Below are positions 35,938-46,155 of a stretch of 64,000 nt of DNA, one piece after another. Every line of letters starts with the position of its first letter. The first letter of the stretch is position 1. The translations under genes were made by a program, and so were the position numbers. The stretch lies in NCBI RefSeq assembly GCF_014207185.1, contig NZ_JACHCP010000001.1, positions 163,420 through 227,419 of the forward strand, written 5' to 3'. The stretch comes from Rhodanobacter sp. A1T4 (GTDB lineage: Bacteria > Pseudomonadota > Gammaproteobacteria > Xanthomonadales > Rhodanobacteraceae). The notes under the pieces are model-generated. The model did no database searches and was not told where the DNA came from. It saw nothing but the letters and a program-made list of their open reading frames with translations.

Positions 35938-38205
35938 ATGAATGTCTCTGTATGGGCGCCCCGCGATCCGAACGTAGTCACTTCCGCCGCACGCAGCCAA
36001 GGCCTCTCCTTGCGGCGTGTAATCCACTCCATTTTTCCGCGTTGCGCATTGGCTATCGGTTTGTTCGGCATTGCCGTCGTGGCGAACGCGCAGGTCAACG
36101 GCGTCGCGCACACGCCTTATCTCGGCTGGAGCAGTTTCAGCCAACAGACGCTCGACTCGAACTATCTGACCCAGGCCAACATGATTCTCCAGTCCGATGC
36201 GCTGGCTTCGTCGGGCCTGCAGGCGCATGGCTTCGACTACATCAATATGGATTCGGGCTGGCAGGGGAGTTTCGATGCGAATGGTCGGCCGACGCCCAAT
36301 CTGGCGATTTTCCCGGATATCAAGGCGCTGATCGATCACATCCACCAGAACGGCCAGAAGGCCGGCATCTACTGGATTCCTGGTGTCGAGGAGCCGGCAG
36401 TACTGGCCAACTCGCCGATTCTCGGCACGTCGTATCACATCCAGGACATCTTGGCGGTGCCTTATACCGCCGGCAATGCATTTGGTGGTCCGGGCACGTC
36501 GCCGTATCACTATAAGATCGATTTCGGCAAACCCGGCGCGCAGGAATACATCGATTCGGTGGTCGCCTTGTTCGCTTCGTGGGGGGTGGACTTCATCAAG
36601 CTCGACGGCGTCACGCCGGGCTCGTATAGCGACAACTTGAGCATCAACAATCTCGATGATGTCGCAGCTTGGTCGAAGGCGATTACCAGGAGCGGGCGGC
36701 CAATCTGGCTGACGGTGTCATGGCAGGTCGATCAGGACTACATCAGCACGTGGCAGCAGTTTTCAAACGCGCGGCGCATCGATGACGACGTCGAATGCGA
36801 AGGCCGCTGCGCGACGTTGACCGATTGGCCGCGCATCTACAAGCGCTTTCGCGATATCCCCAGTTGGGAACATGCAACCAATGCGACACTGGGATGGAAC
36901 GATCTGGATTCACTCGACGTTGGCGACGACGAGCTGGACGGGCTGACCAAAGATGAAAAACGTTCGGCAGTAACGCTATGGGCGATGGCCAACGCTCCGA
37001 TGTATCTCGGCGGCGATCTCACCAAGATCGACGATTTCGGTAAACGCCTGATGACCAACGATGAGGTACTTGCCGTCGATCAATCCGGCAAGCCGGCGAC
37101 GCAAGTACTGGGCGGCGATCACCAGGTATGGGTTTCCGATCTCGGGCATGGTGAGTACTACGTTGCGTTATTCAATATGAATGCCTTGCCGGCGGTGGTC
37201 GAGTTACCCTGGAACGAGCTTGGCCTAGATGGCGCACGGGAGGTTCGCGACTTGTGGACGCATACCGAACTGGGTAGCTCATCGCGATCGTTCTCGACGC
37301 GACTCGAAGGGCATGGTGTGCGCCTACTCAAGATTTCGACGACACCTGGGCACGCTGCACCGACACCCAGCGAGAGCTACGAAGCCGAATCTGCGACGTT
37401 GGCCGGCACGGCTGCCGTTGCCGGTTGCAGCGGTTGTTCCGGCGGCAGCAAGGTCGGCGGGCTTGGCCTCGGCGCAGGTAACACGGTGACGTTCAACAAC
37501 GTCTACGTACGCCACGCAGGCGTCTACCTGATGCAGATCGATTCGATGACGCTGAGTCTGCGTTCGTCGCTATACAAAGTGAACGACGGCCCGTTTCAGA
37601 CCTTCAACTCCGGCGGTGGCAGCTTTTCGATTCCATCGGCGAGCACGGTGCCGGTGTGCCTGAAAGCCGGCTACAACAGCATCCAGTTTGGCAATCCCAC
37701 CAGCTATTCGCCGGATATGGATCGCATCGTGATCAGCGGCGATGGCCATGCAGTCCTGCCGACAGCCACCGTGTACGAAGCTGAGGCGGCTACCTTGGGC
37801 GGTACGGTAACGGCGGGTTTCAGCAACTATGCCTCCGGTCTTTCCAAGGCGGGCAATATTGGCGCCGGTCCAGCCAATACCGTGACCTTCACCAACGTGA
37901 CAGTGCCCGCATCCGGTATTTATCAGCTGGAGATCGACTATGCGACCAGCGGTCAGCGCACGCTGTTTGTCACGGTCAATGGCGGTCAGGCGCGGCAGCT
38001 GGATTTGAACGGAAGCACATTCGACGATCCCGTGCCGACGATCATTACGGTACCGCTCAAGGCCGGTGCCAACATCATCCAGATGGGCAATCCCAATGCA
38101 AATGGCTTTGCGCCCGATCTTGATCGCATCGTGGTAGCGCCTGTAGTGGGTTCGACCTGGTCGTTCGCCGGTGCCACGACGCAAACCTGTCCGGGTGGCA
38201 AATAG
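35938..38205 (+). CDS. GH27-type alpha-galactosidase with two CBM35-like modules
   Basis: The 755-residue protein has a long signal region (cleavage near AVVANA, residue about 45). The barrel includes YLGWSSFSQQTLD, YINMDSGWQG, the nucleophile Asp (D223) in FIKLDGVTPG and an acidic cluster RRIDDDVECEG where the acid/base is expected. GWNDLDSLDVGDDELDG and ANAPMYLGGDLTK are GH27-like. Two tandem modules (about 485-610 and 620-745) each begin YEAES or YEAEA and end DMDRIVI or DLDRIVV, the pattern of CBM35/CBM6 modules, which hold glycans with calcium. The protein is probably secreted to act on a polymer. Two operators control its promoter. GH95 follows 42 bases later. Confidence 0.87.
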   Translation: MNVSVWAPRDPNVVTSAARSQGLSLRRVIHSIFPRCALAIGLFGIAVVANAQVNGVAHTPYLGWSSFSQQTLDSNYLTQANMILQSDALASSGLQAHGFDYINMDSGWQGSFDANGRPTPNLAIFPDIKALIDHIHQNGQKAGIYWIPGVEEPAVLANSPILGTSYHIQDILAVPYTAGNAFGGPGTSPYHYKIDFGKPGAQEYIDSVVALFASWGVDFIKLDGVTPGSYSDNLSINNLDDVAAWSKAITRSGRPIWLTVSWQVDQDYISTWQQFSNARRIDDDVECEGRCATLTDWPRIYKRFRDIPSWEHATNATLGWNDLDSLDVGDDELDGLTKDEKRSAVTLWAMANAPMYLGGDLTKIDDFGKRLMTNDEVLAVDQSGKPATQVLGGDHQVWVSDLGHGEYYVALFNMNALPAVVELPWNELGLDGAREVRDLWTHTELGSSSRSFSTRLEGHGVRLLKISTTPGHAAPTPSESYEAESATLAGTAAVAGCSGCSGGSKVGGLGLGAGNTVTFNNVYVRHAGVYLMQIDSMTLSLRSSLYKVNDGPFQTFNSGGGSFSIPSASTVPVCLKAGYNSIQFGNPTSYSPDMDRIVISGDGHAVLPTATVYEAEAATLGGTVTAGFSNYASGLSKAGNIGAGPANTVTFTNVTVPASGIYQLEIDYATSGQRTLFVTVNGGQARQLDLNGSTFDDPVPTIITVPLKAGANIIQMGNPNANGFAPDLDRIVVAPVVGSTWSFAGATTQTCPGGK

Positions 38206-38247
38206 TGTTGCTGAAGATGCCGACGGAAACATCCCAAGAGAGTGCTG

Positions 38248-40677
38248 ATGAGTAACGAAGAACAGCAGGTGCTCCTGGATGAGGCGCGTTCCGGCCTGAT
38301 AGCCAGGCGCCGGTTCTTGAAAATGACCGGCGCCATGGCGGTCATGCTGCCATGGCTTGGCTTACCCAGGTTTGCCGAAGGCAGCACCGTACAACGCCCC
38401 GTCGGCCCCCTGCCGACGGCGGAGTCAAGGCATACGCTTTGGTATAGCACGCCCGCGCCGGAGTCGAACGTACTGCGCGAGGGCTTGCCGATCGGTAACG
38501 GGCGTCTCGGTGCCCTGATCGGTGGCGATCCGGCGAGAAATTTTCTTTACCTCACCGATGCCTCAATGTGGCTCGGCGAGCGCGATGTACCGTTGGGTGA
38601 TGACGGCCAGTTTGAATACACGACGGCGCACTTCGGCAGCCTGGTGATGCTGGCCAGGTTGTACCTGTCGATAGAAGGGCATGAGGCTGCGAACATCACG
38701 GATTACCGCCGCGAGCTGGACCTCGGCCAGGGGTGCGTTCGCGTGACGTATCAAAAAAATGGCGTCAGCTACGCGTGTGAAATCTTTGCTAGCCACCCGG
38801 ATGACATGATTGCCGTCCATCTGTCTCAAATCGGCGGTGGCGTCTATAACGGTTCTATCGAGTTGCAGGGCATGCATGGCGAAGCCGCCCACCATGAAGC
38901 CGAGAGTGCAAGCAGCCATTTCGAAGGTGTCCTGGACAATGGCCTCAAGTACGCAGCGAACATCAAAGCCGTTGCGGTGTCCGGCACGGTGACGGCGGAT
39001 GCCAAGGGGCTTCGTTTTGCGAATTGCGAGGCGCTGACGGTCATCTTCTGCGGAGGCACCAACTACACCCCGGATCTGGCGATGAGCTACATGGATGCCT
39101 CGCTCGATCCATTAAAGCTTTCGGTAAAAAAAGCGGAAGCTGCCGCCAAACAAACGCCGGCAATGCTGCTGCATACGCACGTGGTCGATTATCGTTCCTT
39201 GTTCGACACGATGAGTGTTGACTTCGGCGCGTCGACGAAGGCGCAGCGCGAGATGGATACGTGGACGCGTCTTCAGGCGCGGGCCGCGACTGGCTCGCCC
39301 GCCGATCCGGAGTTGGAAGCGTCTTATCTACAGTTTGGGCGCTATCTGACGATTGCCGGTTCCCGCGGCAGCTTGCCGACCGGTCTGCAAGGCCTCTGGA
39401 TAAGTGACAACGAGCCTCCCTGGATGGCCGACTATCACAGCGACGTCAACATCCAGATGAATTACTGGCTGCCGGACCGCGCCGGCTTACCTTCGTGCTT
39501 CGATGCCTTGACCGACTATTGCCTCAGCCAGGTAGCCTCCTGGACGGCCATAACGCATCAGCACTTCAACGATCCGCGTAATGTGTTTCGCAATAGTTCG
39601 GGCAAGATCGCCGGCTGGACAATGGGCATTTCCACCAATATCTATGGCGGCGGAGGCTGGCGGTGGCACCCGGCTGGCGGTGCATGGCTGTGCAACAATC
39701 TTTGGCAGCACTATCAGTACACCCAGGATCGGACCTACCTTGCGCGCATCTATCCCCTGCTCAAGGGTGCCTGCGAGTTTTGGGAGTCGCGACTGCTTAC
39801 CGTCACAGTGATGGATCCGAAGACCGGCGTCGCGCGCGAGGTTCTGATCGACGATGCCGACTGGTCGCCGGAGCAGGGACCGCTCGATGCCAAGGGCATC
39901 ACCTATGCACAGGAATGGGTCTGGGATCTGTTCGAGAACTATCGTCAGGCAAGTTCGCTATTAAGCAAGGACGCGGACTATGCCGCATCGATAGCGCAGT
40001 TGCAGGCGCGCCTCTATCTACCTCAAGTAAGCCCCAAGAATGGTTGGCTGGAGGAATGGATGACGCCAGACAATCTCGGTGAGGTGAGACACCGGCATTT
40101 GTCGCCGCTGGTGGGCTTCTTTCCCGGTGATCGCATTCGCCTCGACGCCAGCCCGCCTGCGTTGATCGAAGGCGTTACCAGGTTGCTCGAGGCACGAGGT
40201 ACGAGCGGCTATGGCTGGGCTTGCGCTTGGCGTGCGATTTGCTGGGCGCGTCTCAAAAAGGCGGAAAAGGCCTATCAGTTGTTGCTCACCAATCTGTTGC
40301 CATCGAAAAATCATAGCAACGGCACCGCGCAGAATTTCTTCGATGTCTACAACATAAGCGCCGACAGCGACGCCTTCCAAATCGACGCCAATTACGGAAC
40401 GCCAACAGCGATGCTGGAGATGTTGATGTATTCGCGCCCCGGCTTGATCGAGCTGCTGCCGGCGCTACCCAAGGCCTGGGCGGCCTCGGGTAGCGTGACG
40501 GGCCTGGGCGCGCGCGGCGGCTTTCAGGTCGACTTCTCCTGGCGACAAGGCAAGATCGCGTCGGTCACGGTGCGAAGCATCGGCGGCGAACAGACACGCG
40601 TGAAATGTGGTGCATGGACGAAGCCGATCGCGCTTCATGCAGGCGCGTCCGTCACGATCGACCCCAACGACACCTGA
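38248..40677 (+). CDS. GH95 family glycosidase with a Tat signal
   Basis: The 809-residue protein has the twin-arginine motif ARRRFLKM (about residues 20-27) followed by a hydrophobic stretch, so it is exported folded. GH95 features include LPIGNGRLGALIGGD, LQGLWISDNEPPWMADYHSD, DDADWSPEQGPLD (acid region), YGWACAWRAICWARL, HSNGTAQNFFD and the general-base segment FQIDANYGTPTAMLEML. Characterised members are alpha-L-fucosidases and alpha-L-galactosidases that need two Asn beside the QMNYW motif; here the first appears to be Asp (SDVNIQMNYW), so the specificity is uncertain. ATG 38248 with GAGAG upstream is preferred. It is cotranscribed with the GH27-CBM35 gene. Confidence 0.88.
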   Translation: MSNEEQQVLLDEARSGLIARRRFLKMTGAMAVMLPWLGLPRFAEGSTVQRPVGPLPTAESRHTLWYSTPAPESNVLREGLPIGNGRLGALIGGDPARNFLYLTDASMWLGERDVPLGDDGQFEYTTAHFGSLVMLARLYLSIEGHEAANITDYRRELDLGQGCVRVTYQKNGVSYACEIFASHPDDMIAVHLSQIGGGVYNGSIELQGMHGEAAHHEAESASSHFEGVLDNGLKYAANIKAVAVSGTVTADAKGLRFANCEALTVIFCGGTNYTPDLAMSYMDASLDPLKLSVKKAEAAAKQTPAMLLHTHVVDYRSLFDTMSVDFGASTKAQREMDTWTRLQARAATGSPADPELEASYLQFGRYLTIAGSRGSLPTGLQGLWISDNEPPWMADYHSDVNIQMNYWLPDRAGLPSCFDALTDYCLSQVASWTAITHQHFNDPRNVFRNSSGKIAGWTMGISTNIYGGGGWRWHPAGGAWLCNNLWQHYQYTQDRTYLARIYPLLKGACEFWESRLLTVTVMDPKTGVAREVLIDDADWSPEQGPLDAKGITYAQEWVWDLFENYRQASSLLSKDADYAASIAQLQARLYLPQVSPKNGWLEEWMTPDNLGEVRHRHLSPLVGFFPGDRIRLDASPPALIEGVTRLLEARGTSGYGWACAWRAICWARLKKAEKAYQLLLTNLLPSKNHSNGTAQNFFDVYNISADSDAFQIDANYGTPTAMLEMLMYSRPGLIELLPALPKAWAASGSVTGLGARGGFQVDFSWRQGKIASVTVRSIGGEQTRVKCGAWTKPIALHAGASVTIDPNDT

Positions 40678-40929
40678 GTCATTGCAAGCTTATGATCAAG
40701 CAGATAGGTCGGATCGGATGGACGGCGTTGTTTGTGGCCGCGATCGATGTTGGTTCTGGAAGATGCTGCATAGGATAGATGCTAATCCGACACCCATTAT
40801 AGATCGCATCGGGTTGGAGACGGTCTCGTAAGCTAGCGCTACGCCATAGTAGGATTCGCCAAAGCGTGCCTTCAGCCGATAGCTCGGAAAAGAACTTTAT
40901 TCCCTGCTTTCTTTGAGCGACTTTGGCGT
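40678..40929. other. Non-coding region after GH95
   Basis: No gene or repeat was recognised. The region ends in the two terminators that separate the galactoside locus from the leftward nucleotide-sugar operon. Confidence 0.4.
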
Positions 40930-40961
40930 ACTAAGTGTCCTAAGGATAGAACTTAGTTTTT
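40930..40961 (+). terminator. Probable terminator of the GH27-CBM35/GH95 operon
   Basis: ACTAAGT (40930-40936) pairs with ACTTAGT (40951-40957), with an inner TCCT/AGGA pairing, and five T residues follow (40957-40961). It lies 250 bases after the GH95 stop. Confidence 0.55.
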
Positions 40962-41036
40962 ATCCTTCTCCTCTACCAGATGTAGGGTCCAGCCTGCACG
41001 CACTGCTTTTGGATAGATGCTTATTTTCGATCTACA

Positions 41037-41062
41037 GCCGGGCATTCAGCCCGGCCTTTTCT
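41037..41062. terminator. Hairpin terminator facing the xanB end
   Basis: GCCGGGC and GCCCGGC form a perfect 7-bp stem with loop ATTCA, followed on the plus strand by CTTTTCT. It lies 14 bases from the xanB stop, so it ends any rightward read-through and may also slow the leftward operon. Confidence 0.6.
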
Positions 41063-41075
41063 AGCGTTTAGCCAC

Positions 41076-42488
41076 TTAGCATCGGCCGTAGACGTCGTCG
41101 AAGCGCACTATGTCGTCTTCGCCAAGATAGCTACCCGACTGTACTTCGATCAATTCCACCGGAACCTTTCCCGGATTGCGTAAACGGTGGACGCTGCCCA
41201 GCGGAATGTAGGTACTCTGGTTCTCACCCAGCAAAAATACTTTTTCGTCGCAGGTGACTTCGGCGGTGCCGGAAACCACAATCCAGTGTTCCGCACGATG
41301 GTGATGTTTTTGCAGGCTTAAGCTTGCGCCAGGCTTGACCACAATACGTTTGACTTGAAAACGGTCGCGAGCTTCCAGCGAGTCATAGCTCCCCCAAGGC
41401 CGATGTACCACTCGATGCAGTGAGTGTTCGGTGCGGCCGGAGGCTTTGAGTTGTTCAACGATGCGCTTTACATCCTGCGCCGCATCGCGATGGGCGACCA
41501 GCGTGGCATCGGGAGTGGTTACCACAATCAGATCGTCGACACCGACAGTAGCGACTAAATGGCGATCATGCGAACGCAGCAAAGAGTTGTGTGTATCGAT
41601 GGCAAGTGTATCGCCTTCGCTCATGTTGCCATCGGCGTCTTTTTGACCAGTAAGCCAAAGTGCTGACCACGAGCCAATATCGCTCCATGCGCAACTGACG
41701 GGAATCACCGCAGCGCGTCGCGTTTTTTCCATCACGGCGTAATCGATCGATCGGTCAGGTACTTGTGAGAAAGTTTCCTGATCAATTCGTACAAAATCGA
41801 GATCGGTGGACGACTTGGCGTCCGCTTCCCGCACGGCGGCGAGCATTTCCGGAGCGTGTTCGGCCAGTTCTTCCAGATAGCGCGATGCCTTGAAAAGGAA
41901 CATGCCGGAATTCCAGTCGTAGCCACCATCGGCCAGATAGGTTTCAGCCGTAGCGAGATCAGGTTTTTCGACGAATTGCTCCACCTGGAAACCGTCTTTA
42001 TTGATGGCACCTGCGCGACGGATATAGCCAAATCCTGTTTCCGGCCGGTCCGGACGAATACCGAAGGTAACCAGCCAGCTTTGTTCGGCCAATGGAATCG
42101 CCTGCTTTACCGCTTCAACAAACGAGGCCTTGTCGCCGATCAGGTGATCAGCGGGCAACACAAGCAATAGCGGATCGCCGCCTCGGCGCAGAGCCTGCAG
42201 CGCACCCAGGGCAATGGCTGGCGCTGTGTTGCGTGCCAATGGCTCAAGTACGATGGTCGCGTTATCGATGCCAAGATCAAGCAACTGGTCAGCGGCGAGA
42301 AAGCGGTGATCGTCGCTGGCCACCACGATCGGTGGTGCGACATCCGGCAACTGTCGCGTCCTTTCCAGCGTCTGCTGGAACAGCGTGCTGTCCCCTGCCA
42401 GAGCGAGGAATTGCTTGGGGAGGTTTTTACGCGACACGGGCCACAACCGGGTGCCGCTGCCGCCGCTAAGAATGAGTGGAATCAACAT
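41076..42488 (-). CDS. xanB: Bifunctional mannose-1-phosphate guanylyltransferase / mannose-6-phosphate isomerase
   Basis: The 470-residue protein begins MLIPLILSGGSGTRLWPVSR, the nucleotidyltransferase signature, with FVEKPDLATAETYL and AWSDIGSWSALW in the same domain (to about residue 350). A C-terminal cupin (HRPWGSYDSLEARDRFQVKR in parts, HHHRAEHWIVVSGTAEV) provides the type II phosphomannose isomerase. The two activities convert fructose 6-phosphate to mannose 6-phosphate and mannose 1-phosphate to GDP-mannose; the phosphomannomutase (xanA) between them is not in the window. It is the last gene of the leftward rml operon, 22 bases after rmlD. ATG 42488 matches the family start. Confidence 0.93.
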   Translation of the reverse strand: MLIPLILSGGSGTRLWPVSRKNLPKQFLALAGDSTLFQQTLERTRQLPDVAPPIVVASDDHRFLAADQLLDLGIDNATIVLEPLARNTAPAIALGALQALRRGGDPLLLVLPADHLIGDKASFVEAVKQAIPLAEQSWLVTFGIRPDRPETGFGYIRRAGAINKDGFQVEQFVEKPDLATAETYLADGGYDWNSGMFLFKASRYLEELAEHAPEMLAAVREADAKSSTDLDFVRIDQETFSQVPDRSIDYAVMEKTRRAAVIPVSCAWSDIGSWSALWLTGQKDADGNMSEGDTLAIDTHNSLLRSHDRHLVATVGVDDLIVVTTPDATLVAHRDAAQDVKRIVEQLKASGRTEHSLHRVVHRPWGSYDSLEARDRFQVKRIVVKPGASLSLQKHHHRAEHWIVVSGTAEVTCDEKVFLLGENQSTYIPLGSVHRLRNPGKVPVELIEVQSGSYLGEDDIVRFDDVYGRC

Positions 42489-42510
42489 AATGTCCGAAAT
42501 CCTTGATCGA

Positions 42511-43437
42511 TCAATGACTAGAGGCGGTGAGCTTTTGCATGACGTCAAACAGCCCATTTCGCCAGTCTGGCAGCATAAAATGGAAGCGCTGCTGAAAACC
42601 GCCATTATCCAGTAAAGACCATGCCGGGCGAATGGCTGGCGTTGGAAAATCGCTGCTGGGGATGGCGACTATCCTTGGTCGGCGTTTCATTAAGCCAAGA
42701 GTTATGGCCTGCTCGAAAATCGCTTCAGCAAAGCCGTGCCATGTAGTGCTGCCGCCAGCAACCAGGTGGTAAGTACCGCCCAATCCGCTGCCGTCGGCTG
42801 ATATCCAGCGATCGAAAGCCGCGAGACTTGCTTGCACGATCAGTTTGGTATCGGTGGGTGTTCCGTGCTGATCGGCGACGACGCGCAGCTCGTCGCGCTC
42901 GCCGCCCAAACGCAGCATGGTGCGCAGAAAATTCTGCCCGTGCGCAGCGTACACCCACGCCGTGCGCAGAATAAGGTGATCGGCGCCGCTGTCACGCAGA
43001 AGTTCTTCACCCAGCAGCTTGCTGCGACCATACGCGCCCAGCGGGGCCTTGGGCGCATCCACGGTGTAGGGCTGCGACTGATGACCATCGAACACGTAAT
43101 CGGTTGAGTAGTGAATGACCTTCGCAGCATGCGAGGAGGCCCACTGCCCGAGCAGGCCGACGGCTTCGCCGTTCACGCGATTGGCCAACTCTTGTTCTTG
43201 CTCGGCACGATCAACTGCCGTGTAGGCGGCGGTATTAATGATTACCTCGGGCTGCACACGATCGAGCAATGCGGTAAGCGTGTTTGGCGCAGAAAGGTCG
43301 GCGATCTCGCCACGACCTCCCTGCGTCAGCACCCCGTCGCGGCTGGCGACAACCAGCTCGTCGCGTGCGGTCAATTCACCTTCATCGACAAAGCTGCGGC
43401 CCAGTTGTCCATTTGCACCCAGCAGAAGAATTTTCAC
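42511..43437 (-). CDS. rmlD: dTDP-4-dehydrorhamnose reductase
   Basis: The 308-residue SDR-type protein begins [15 protein letters not shown] and has INTAAYTAVDRAEQE, YSTDYVFDG and the catalytic YGRSKLLGE (YxxxK). It reduces dTDP-4-keto-L-rhamnose to dTDP-L-rhamnose with NADPH. The GTG start at 43437 overlaps the rmlC stop (GTGA), so the two are translationally coupled. A longer frame to 43599 is antisense-like tail within rmlC and not used. Confidence 0.95.
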   Translation of the reverse strand: MKILLLGANGQLGRSFVDEGELTARDELVVASRDGVLTQGGRGEIADLSAPNTLTALLDRVQPEVIINTAAYTAVDRAEQEQELANRVNGEAVGLLGQWASSHAAKVIHYSTDYVFDGHQSQPYTVDAPKAPLGAYGRSKLLGEELLRDSGADHLILRTAWVYAAHGQNFLRTMLRLGGERDELRVVADQHGTPTDTKLIVQASLAAFDRWISADGSGLGGTYHLVAGGSTTWHGFAEAIFEQAITLGLMKRRPRIVAIPSSDFPTPAIRPAWSLLDNGGFQQRFHFMLPDWRNGLFDVMQKLTASSH

Positions 43438-43991
43438 CGTGCAAAAACCGGTAGCCGATCGGCGGCGACATCCTTCAGCAGCGGTGTCTTGCCATCCTTG
43501 CCGGACAACAATGGTTCGCTGACCGGCCAGTCGATACCGATATCCGCATCGTTCCAACGCAGGCCAGCATCGGACGCGGGATCGTACAGTGCGGTGCACT
43601 GGTATGTGAAAGTGGCAAAATCAGACAGCACGCAAAACCCGTGCGCAAAGCCTTCCGGTATCCAGAAATGACGATGGTTGGCGGCAGTCAGCATCACCCC
43701 AATCCACTGCCCAAAGTTCGGTGAGCCTTGGCGGATATCGACGGCGACGTCGTATACCTCGCCCTCCATAACACTCACCAGCTTTCCTTGGGGATTTGGC
43801 CACTGGTAGTGAAGGCCGCGGAGCACACCTTTGGCCGAACGCGAGACGTTGGTCTGGATGAAGTCGCCGATAATGCCGGCATCGTGATAGCGGGCCTGAT
43901 GGTAGCTCTCGTAAAAGAAGCCGCGGCTGTCGCCGAATACCTGTGGTTCGAGAATCAGCGTGCCGGGTAGCGAGGTTTCAATCACTTTCAT
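43434..43991 (-). CDS. rmlC: dTDP-4-dehydrorhamnose 3,5-epimerase
   Basis: The 185-residue cupin protein has the RmlC motifs [34 protein letters not shown] (with the catalytic His), [13 protein letters not shown] and [21 protein letters not shown]. It epimerises C3 and C5 of dTDP-4-keto-6-deoxyglucose. It is the third gene of the rmlBACD order and overlaps both neighbours by 4 bases, showing a compact polycistron. Confidence 0.96.
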   Translation of the reverse strand: MKVIETSLPGTLILEPQVFGDSRGFFYESYHQARYHDAGIIGDFIQTNVSRSAKGVLRGLHYQWPNPQGKLVSVMEGEVYDVAVDIRQGSPNFGQWIGVMLTAANHRHFWIPEGFAHGFCVLSDFATFTYQCTALYDPASDAGLRWNDADIGIDWPVSEPLLSGKDGKTPLLKDVAADRLPVFAR

Positions 43992-44878
43992 CGTGCGTAG
44001 CCCTGCCGGGTCAGCTGCTGAAGGTATTGGCCGTAACCGGTCTTGGCCAACGGCGCAGCCAGCTCCATCAGTTGCTCTGCATCGATCCAGCCGTTGTTGT
44101 AGGCAATCTCCTCCGGACAGCAGACCTTGAGTCCCTGGCGATTCTCGATGGTCTGGATGTAGTTGCCGGCTTCCATCAATGAGTCGTGGGTGCCGGTGTC
44201 GAGCCAGGCGAAGCCACGGCCAAGTTGCTCCAGATGCAGCGATCCGTCGTCAAGATAACAGCGATTGAGATCGGTAATTTCCAGCTCGCCACGCGAGGAT
44301 GGCTTCAAGGCGGCCGCGTAATCGGAAACCCGGCCGTCATAGAAATACAATCCGGTCACAGCATAGTTGGACTTCGGCTGGGGCGGCTTTTCTTCCAGTC
44401 CGATCACGCGCCCAGCTTCGTCAAATTCAGCGACGCCGTAACGCTCAGGATCTCTGACCCAGTAGCCAAAGACGGTGGCTCCGTGATCGCGCGAGGCCGC
44501 ACGCTTGAGTCGTTCGGTCAGACCCACGCCGTAGAAAATATTGTCGCCGAGCACTAGGCAGCTGGGTTTGCCGTCGACAAAATTGCGGCCGATGGTGAAC
44601 GCCTGTGCCAGCCCGTCTGGCGATGGTTGCACGGCGTACTGAATATCGATGCCCCACTGCGAACCATCGCCCAACAGGCGCTGGAACATTTCCTGCTCGT
44701 GCGGCGTGTTGATCATCAGTACCTCGCGAATGCCTGCGAGCATCAGCGTGGCGAGCGGGTAGTAGATCATTGGCTTGTCGTACACCGGCAGCAGCTGCTT
44801 GCTGACGGCGCGTGTGATGGGATATAGCCGTGTGCCGGAGCCGCCGGCGAGGATGATGCCTTTCTGTGTCTGGCTCAT
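43988..44878 (-). CDS. rmlA: Glucose-1-phosphate thymidylyltransferase
   Basis: The 296-residue protein has [23 protein letters not shown], the nucleotide-binding signature, then [29 protein letters not shown] and [22 protein letters not shown]. It joins dTTP and glucose 1-phosphate to dTDP-glucose and is the feedback-controlled first step of dTDP-rhamnose synthesis. The ATG at 44878 overlaps the rmlB stop by 4 bases. Confidence 0.96.
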   Translation of the reverse strand: MSQTQKGIILAGGSGTRLYPITRAVSKQLLPVYDKPMIYYPLATLMLAGIREVLMINTPHEQEMFQRLLGDGSQWGIDIQYAVQPSPDGLAQAFTIGRNFVDGKPSCLVLGDNIFYGVGLTERLKRAASRDHGATVFGYWVRDPERYGVAEFDEAGRVIGLEEKPPQPKSNYAVTGLYFYDGRVSDYAAALKPSSRGELEITDLNRCYLDDGSLHLEQLGRGFAWLDTGTHDSLMEAGNYIQTIENRQGLKVCCPEEIAYNNGWIDAEQLMELAAPLAKTGYGQYLQQLTRQGYAR

Positions 44879-45945
44879 GATCCGAGACGTTCCATGCGGT
44901 AGCTGCCGTCCAGCACGCGTGCGCTCCATGACTGGTTGCCTAGATACCAGTCGACCGTCTGTGCGATACCGGTTTCAAACGTTTGAGACGGCTGCCAGCC
45001 AAGTTCGTTCTGCAATTTGCTGGAATCGATCGCATAGCGACGGTCGTGGCCGGGACGATCTTTCACGTACGCGATCAGCGATTCGCGCGGTTTGCCATTT
45101 GCCAGCGGCTGGCGTGCATCGAGCAGGGCGCAAACAGTCTTGACCACGGTGATGTTTTCACGCTCCGCGTTGCCGCCGACATTGTATGTCTCGCCCACGC
45201 GACCGGCTTCCAGTACTCGGCGAATCGCGCTGCAATGATCGCCGACGAACAGCCAGTCGCGGATGTTGCGCCCATCACCGTAAACCGGCAACGGCTCGCC
45301 AGCCAAGGCTTTCTGGATGATCAGCGGAATGAGTTTTTCGGGGAACTGATAAGGGCCGTAGTTGTTGGAGCAATTTGTGGTTAACGTTGGCAGGCCATAG
45401 GTGTGCTGGAACGCGCGAACCAGATGATCGGACGCTGCCTTTGACGCCGAATAAGGGGAATTGGGCGCATAGGCTGTTTGCTCGGTGAACTTGCCTTCCG
45501 CGCCGAGCGAACCATAAACCTCATCGGTCGACACGTGCAGGAAGCGGAAGGCCTCGCGCGATTCACCATCAAGGCCGCGCCAGTAATCTCGCGCGCACTC
45601 CAGCAGGCCCAGTGTGCCGACCACGTTGGTCTGTACAAATTCGGCCGGCCCGTCGATAGAGCGGTCAACGTGGGACTCTGCGGCGAAATTGATGATGGCA
45701 TCCGGGCGATGTTCGGCCAGCAGCTTGGTCACCAGATCCCGGTCACCGATATCGCCCTGCACGAATACATGCCTGTTGTTGCCATGCAGCAATGACAGGG
45801 TATCCAGGTTGCCGGCGTAGGTGAGCTTGTCAAGATTGATGATGCGCAGGCCGTCGGCGACGGCCTGCAGTACGAAATTGGCACCGATGAAACCGGCTCC
45901 GCCGGTGACCATGAGCGATTGTGTTTGAGGTGATGGGCTGTTCAT
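44875..45945 (-). CDS. rmlB: dTDP-glucose 4,6-dehydratase
   Basis: The 356-residue SDR protein shows [14 protein letters not shown] (NAD site), [26 protein letters not shown] with the Thr-Asp-Glu dehydratase triad, [10 protein letters not shown] (YxxxK) and [15 protein letters not shown]. It converts dTDP-glucose to the 4-keto-6-deoxy sugar. It is the first gene of the leftward rmlB-A-C-D-xanB operon. Its promoter must lie in the 259-base region shared with the divergent wzm1; no consensus promoter is obvious there. Confidence 0.96.
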   Translation of the reverse strand: MNSPSPQTQSLMVTGGAGFIGANFVLQAVADGLRIINLDKLTYAGNLDTLSLLHGNNRHVFVQGDIGDRDLVTKLLAEHRPDAIINFAAESHVDRSIDGPAEFVQTNVVGTLGLLECARDYWRGLDGESREAFRFLHVSTDEVYGSLGAEGKFTEQTAYAPNSPYSASKAASDHLVRAFQHTYGLPTLTTNCSNNYGPYQFPEKLIPLIIQKALAGEPLPVYGDGRNIRDWLFVGDHCSAIRRVLEAGRVGETYNVGGNAERENITVVKTVCALLDARQPLANGKPRESLIAYVKDRPGHDRRYAIDSSKLQNELGWQPSQTFETGIAQTVDWYLGNQSWSARVLDGSYRMERLGS

Positions 45946-46155
45946 CGGGCCTTCTTTGGTGTCACATAGGCGGACATTCGGGTGCGAATGGTCAGTCGGT
46001 AAGCTGGTATGGTTGAGTCAATGTGCCGGTGCGTAAGCGGACAGCGGAGCGATGAATAGTTTGCCATTAGATTGGCCGTAAAGATTGAAAAACAGACTGG
46101 GGCAGGCGTCTGCTGGTCGCGACGCTTCAGCGTCATACAGTTTTGGGGTGAGGTG

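Noticed and set aside
45946..46155. Search for an ops/JUMPstart (RfaH) element before the exporter operon
   Set aside because: No GGCGGTAG-type sequence was found in the divergent region.
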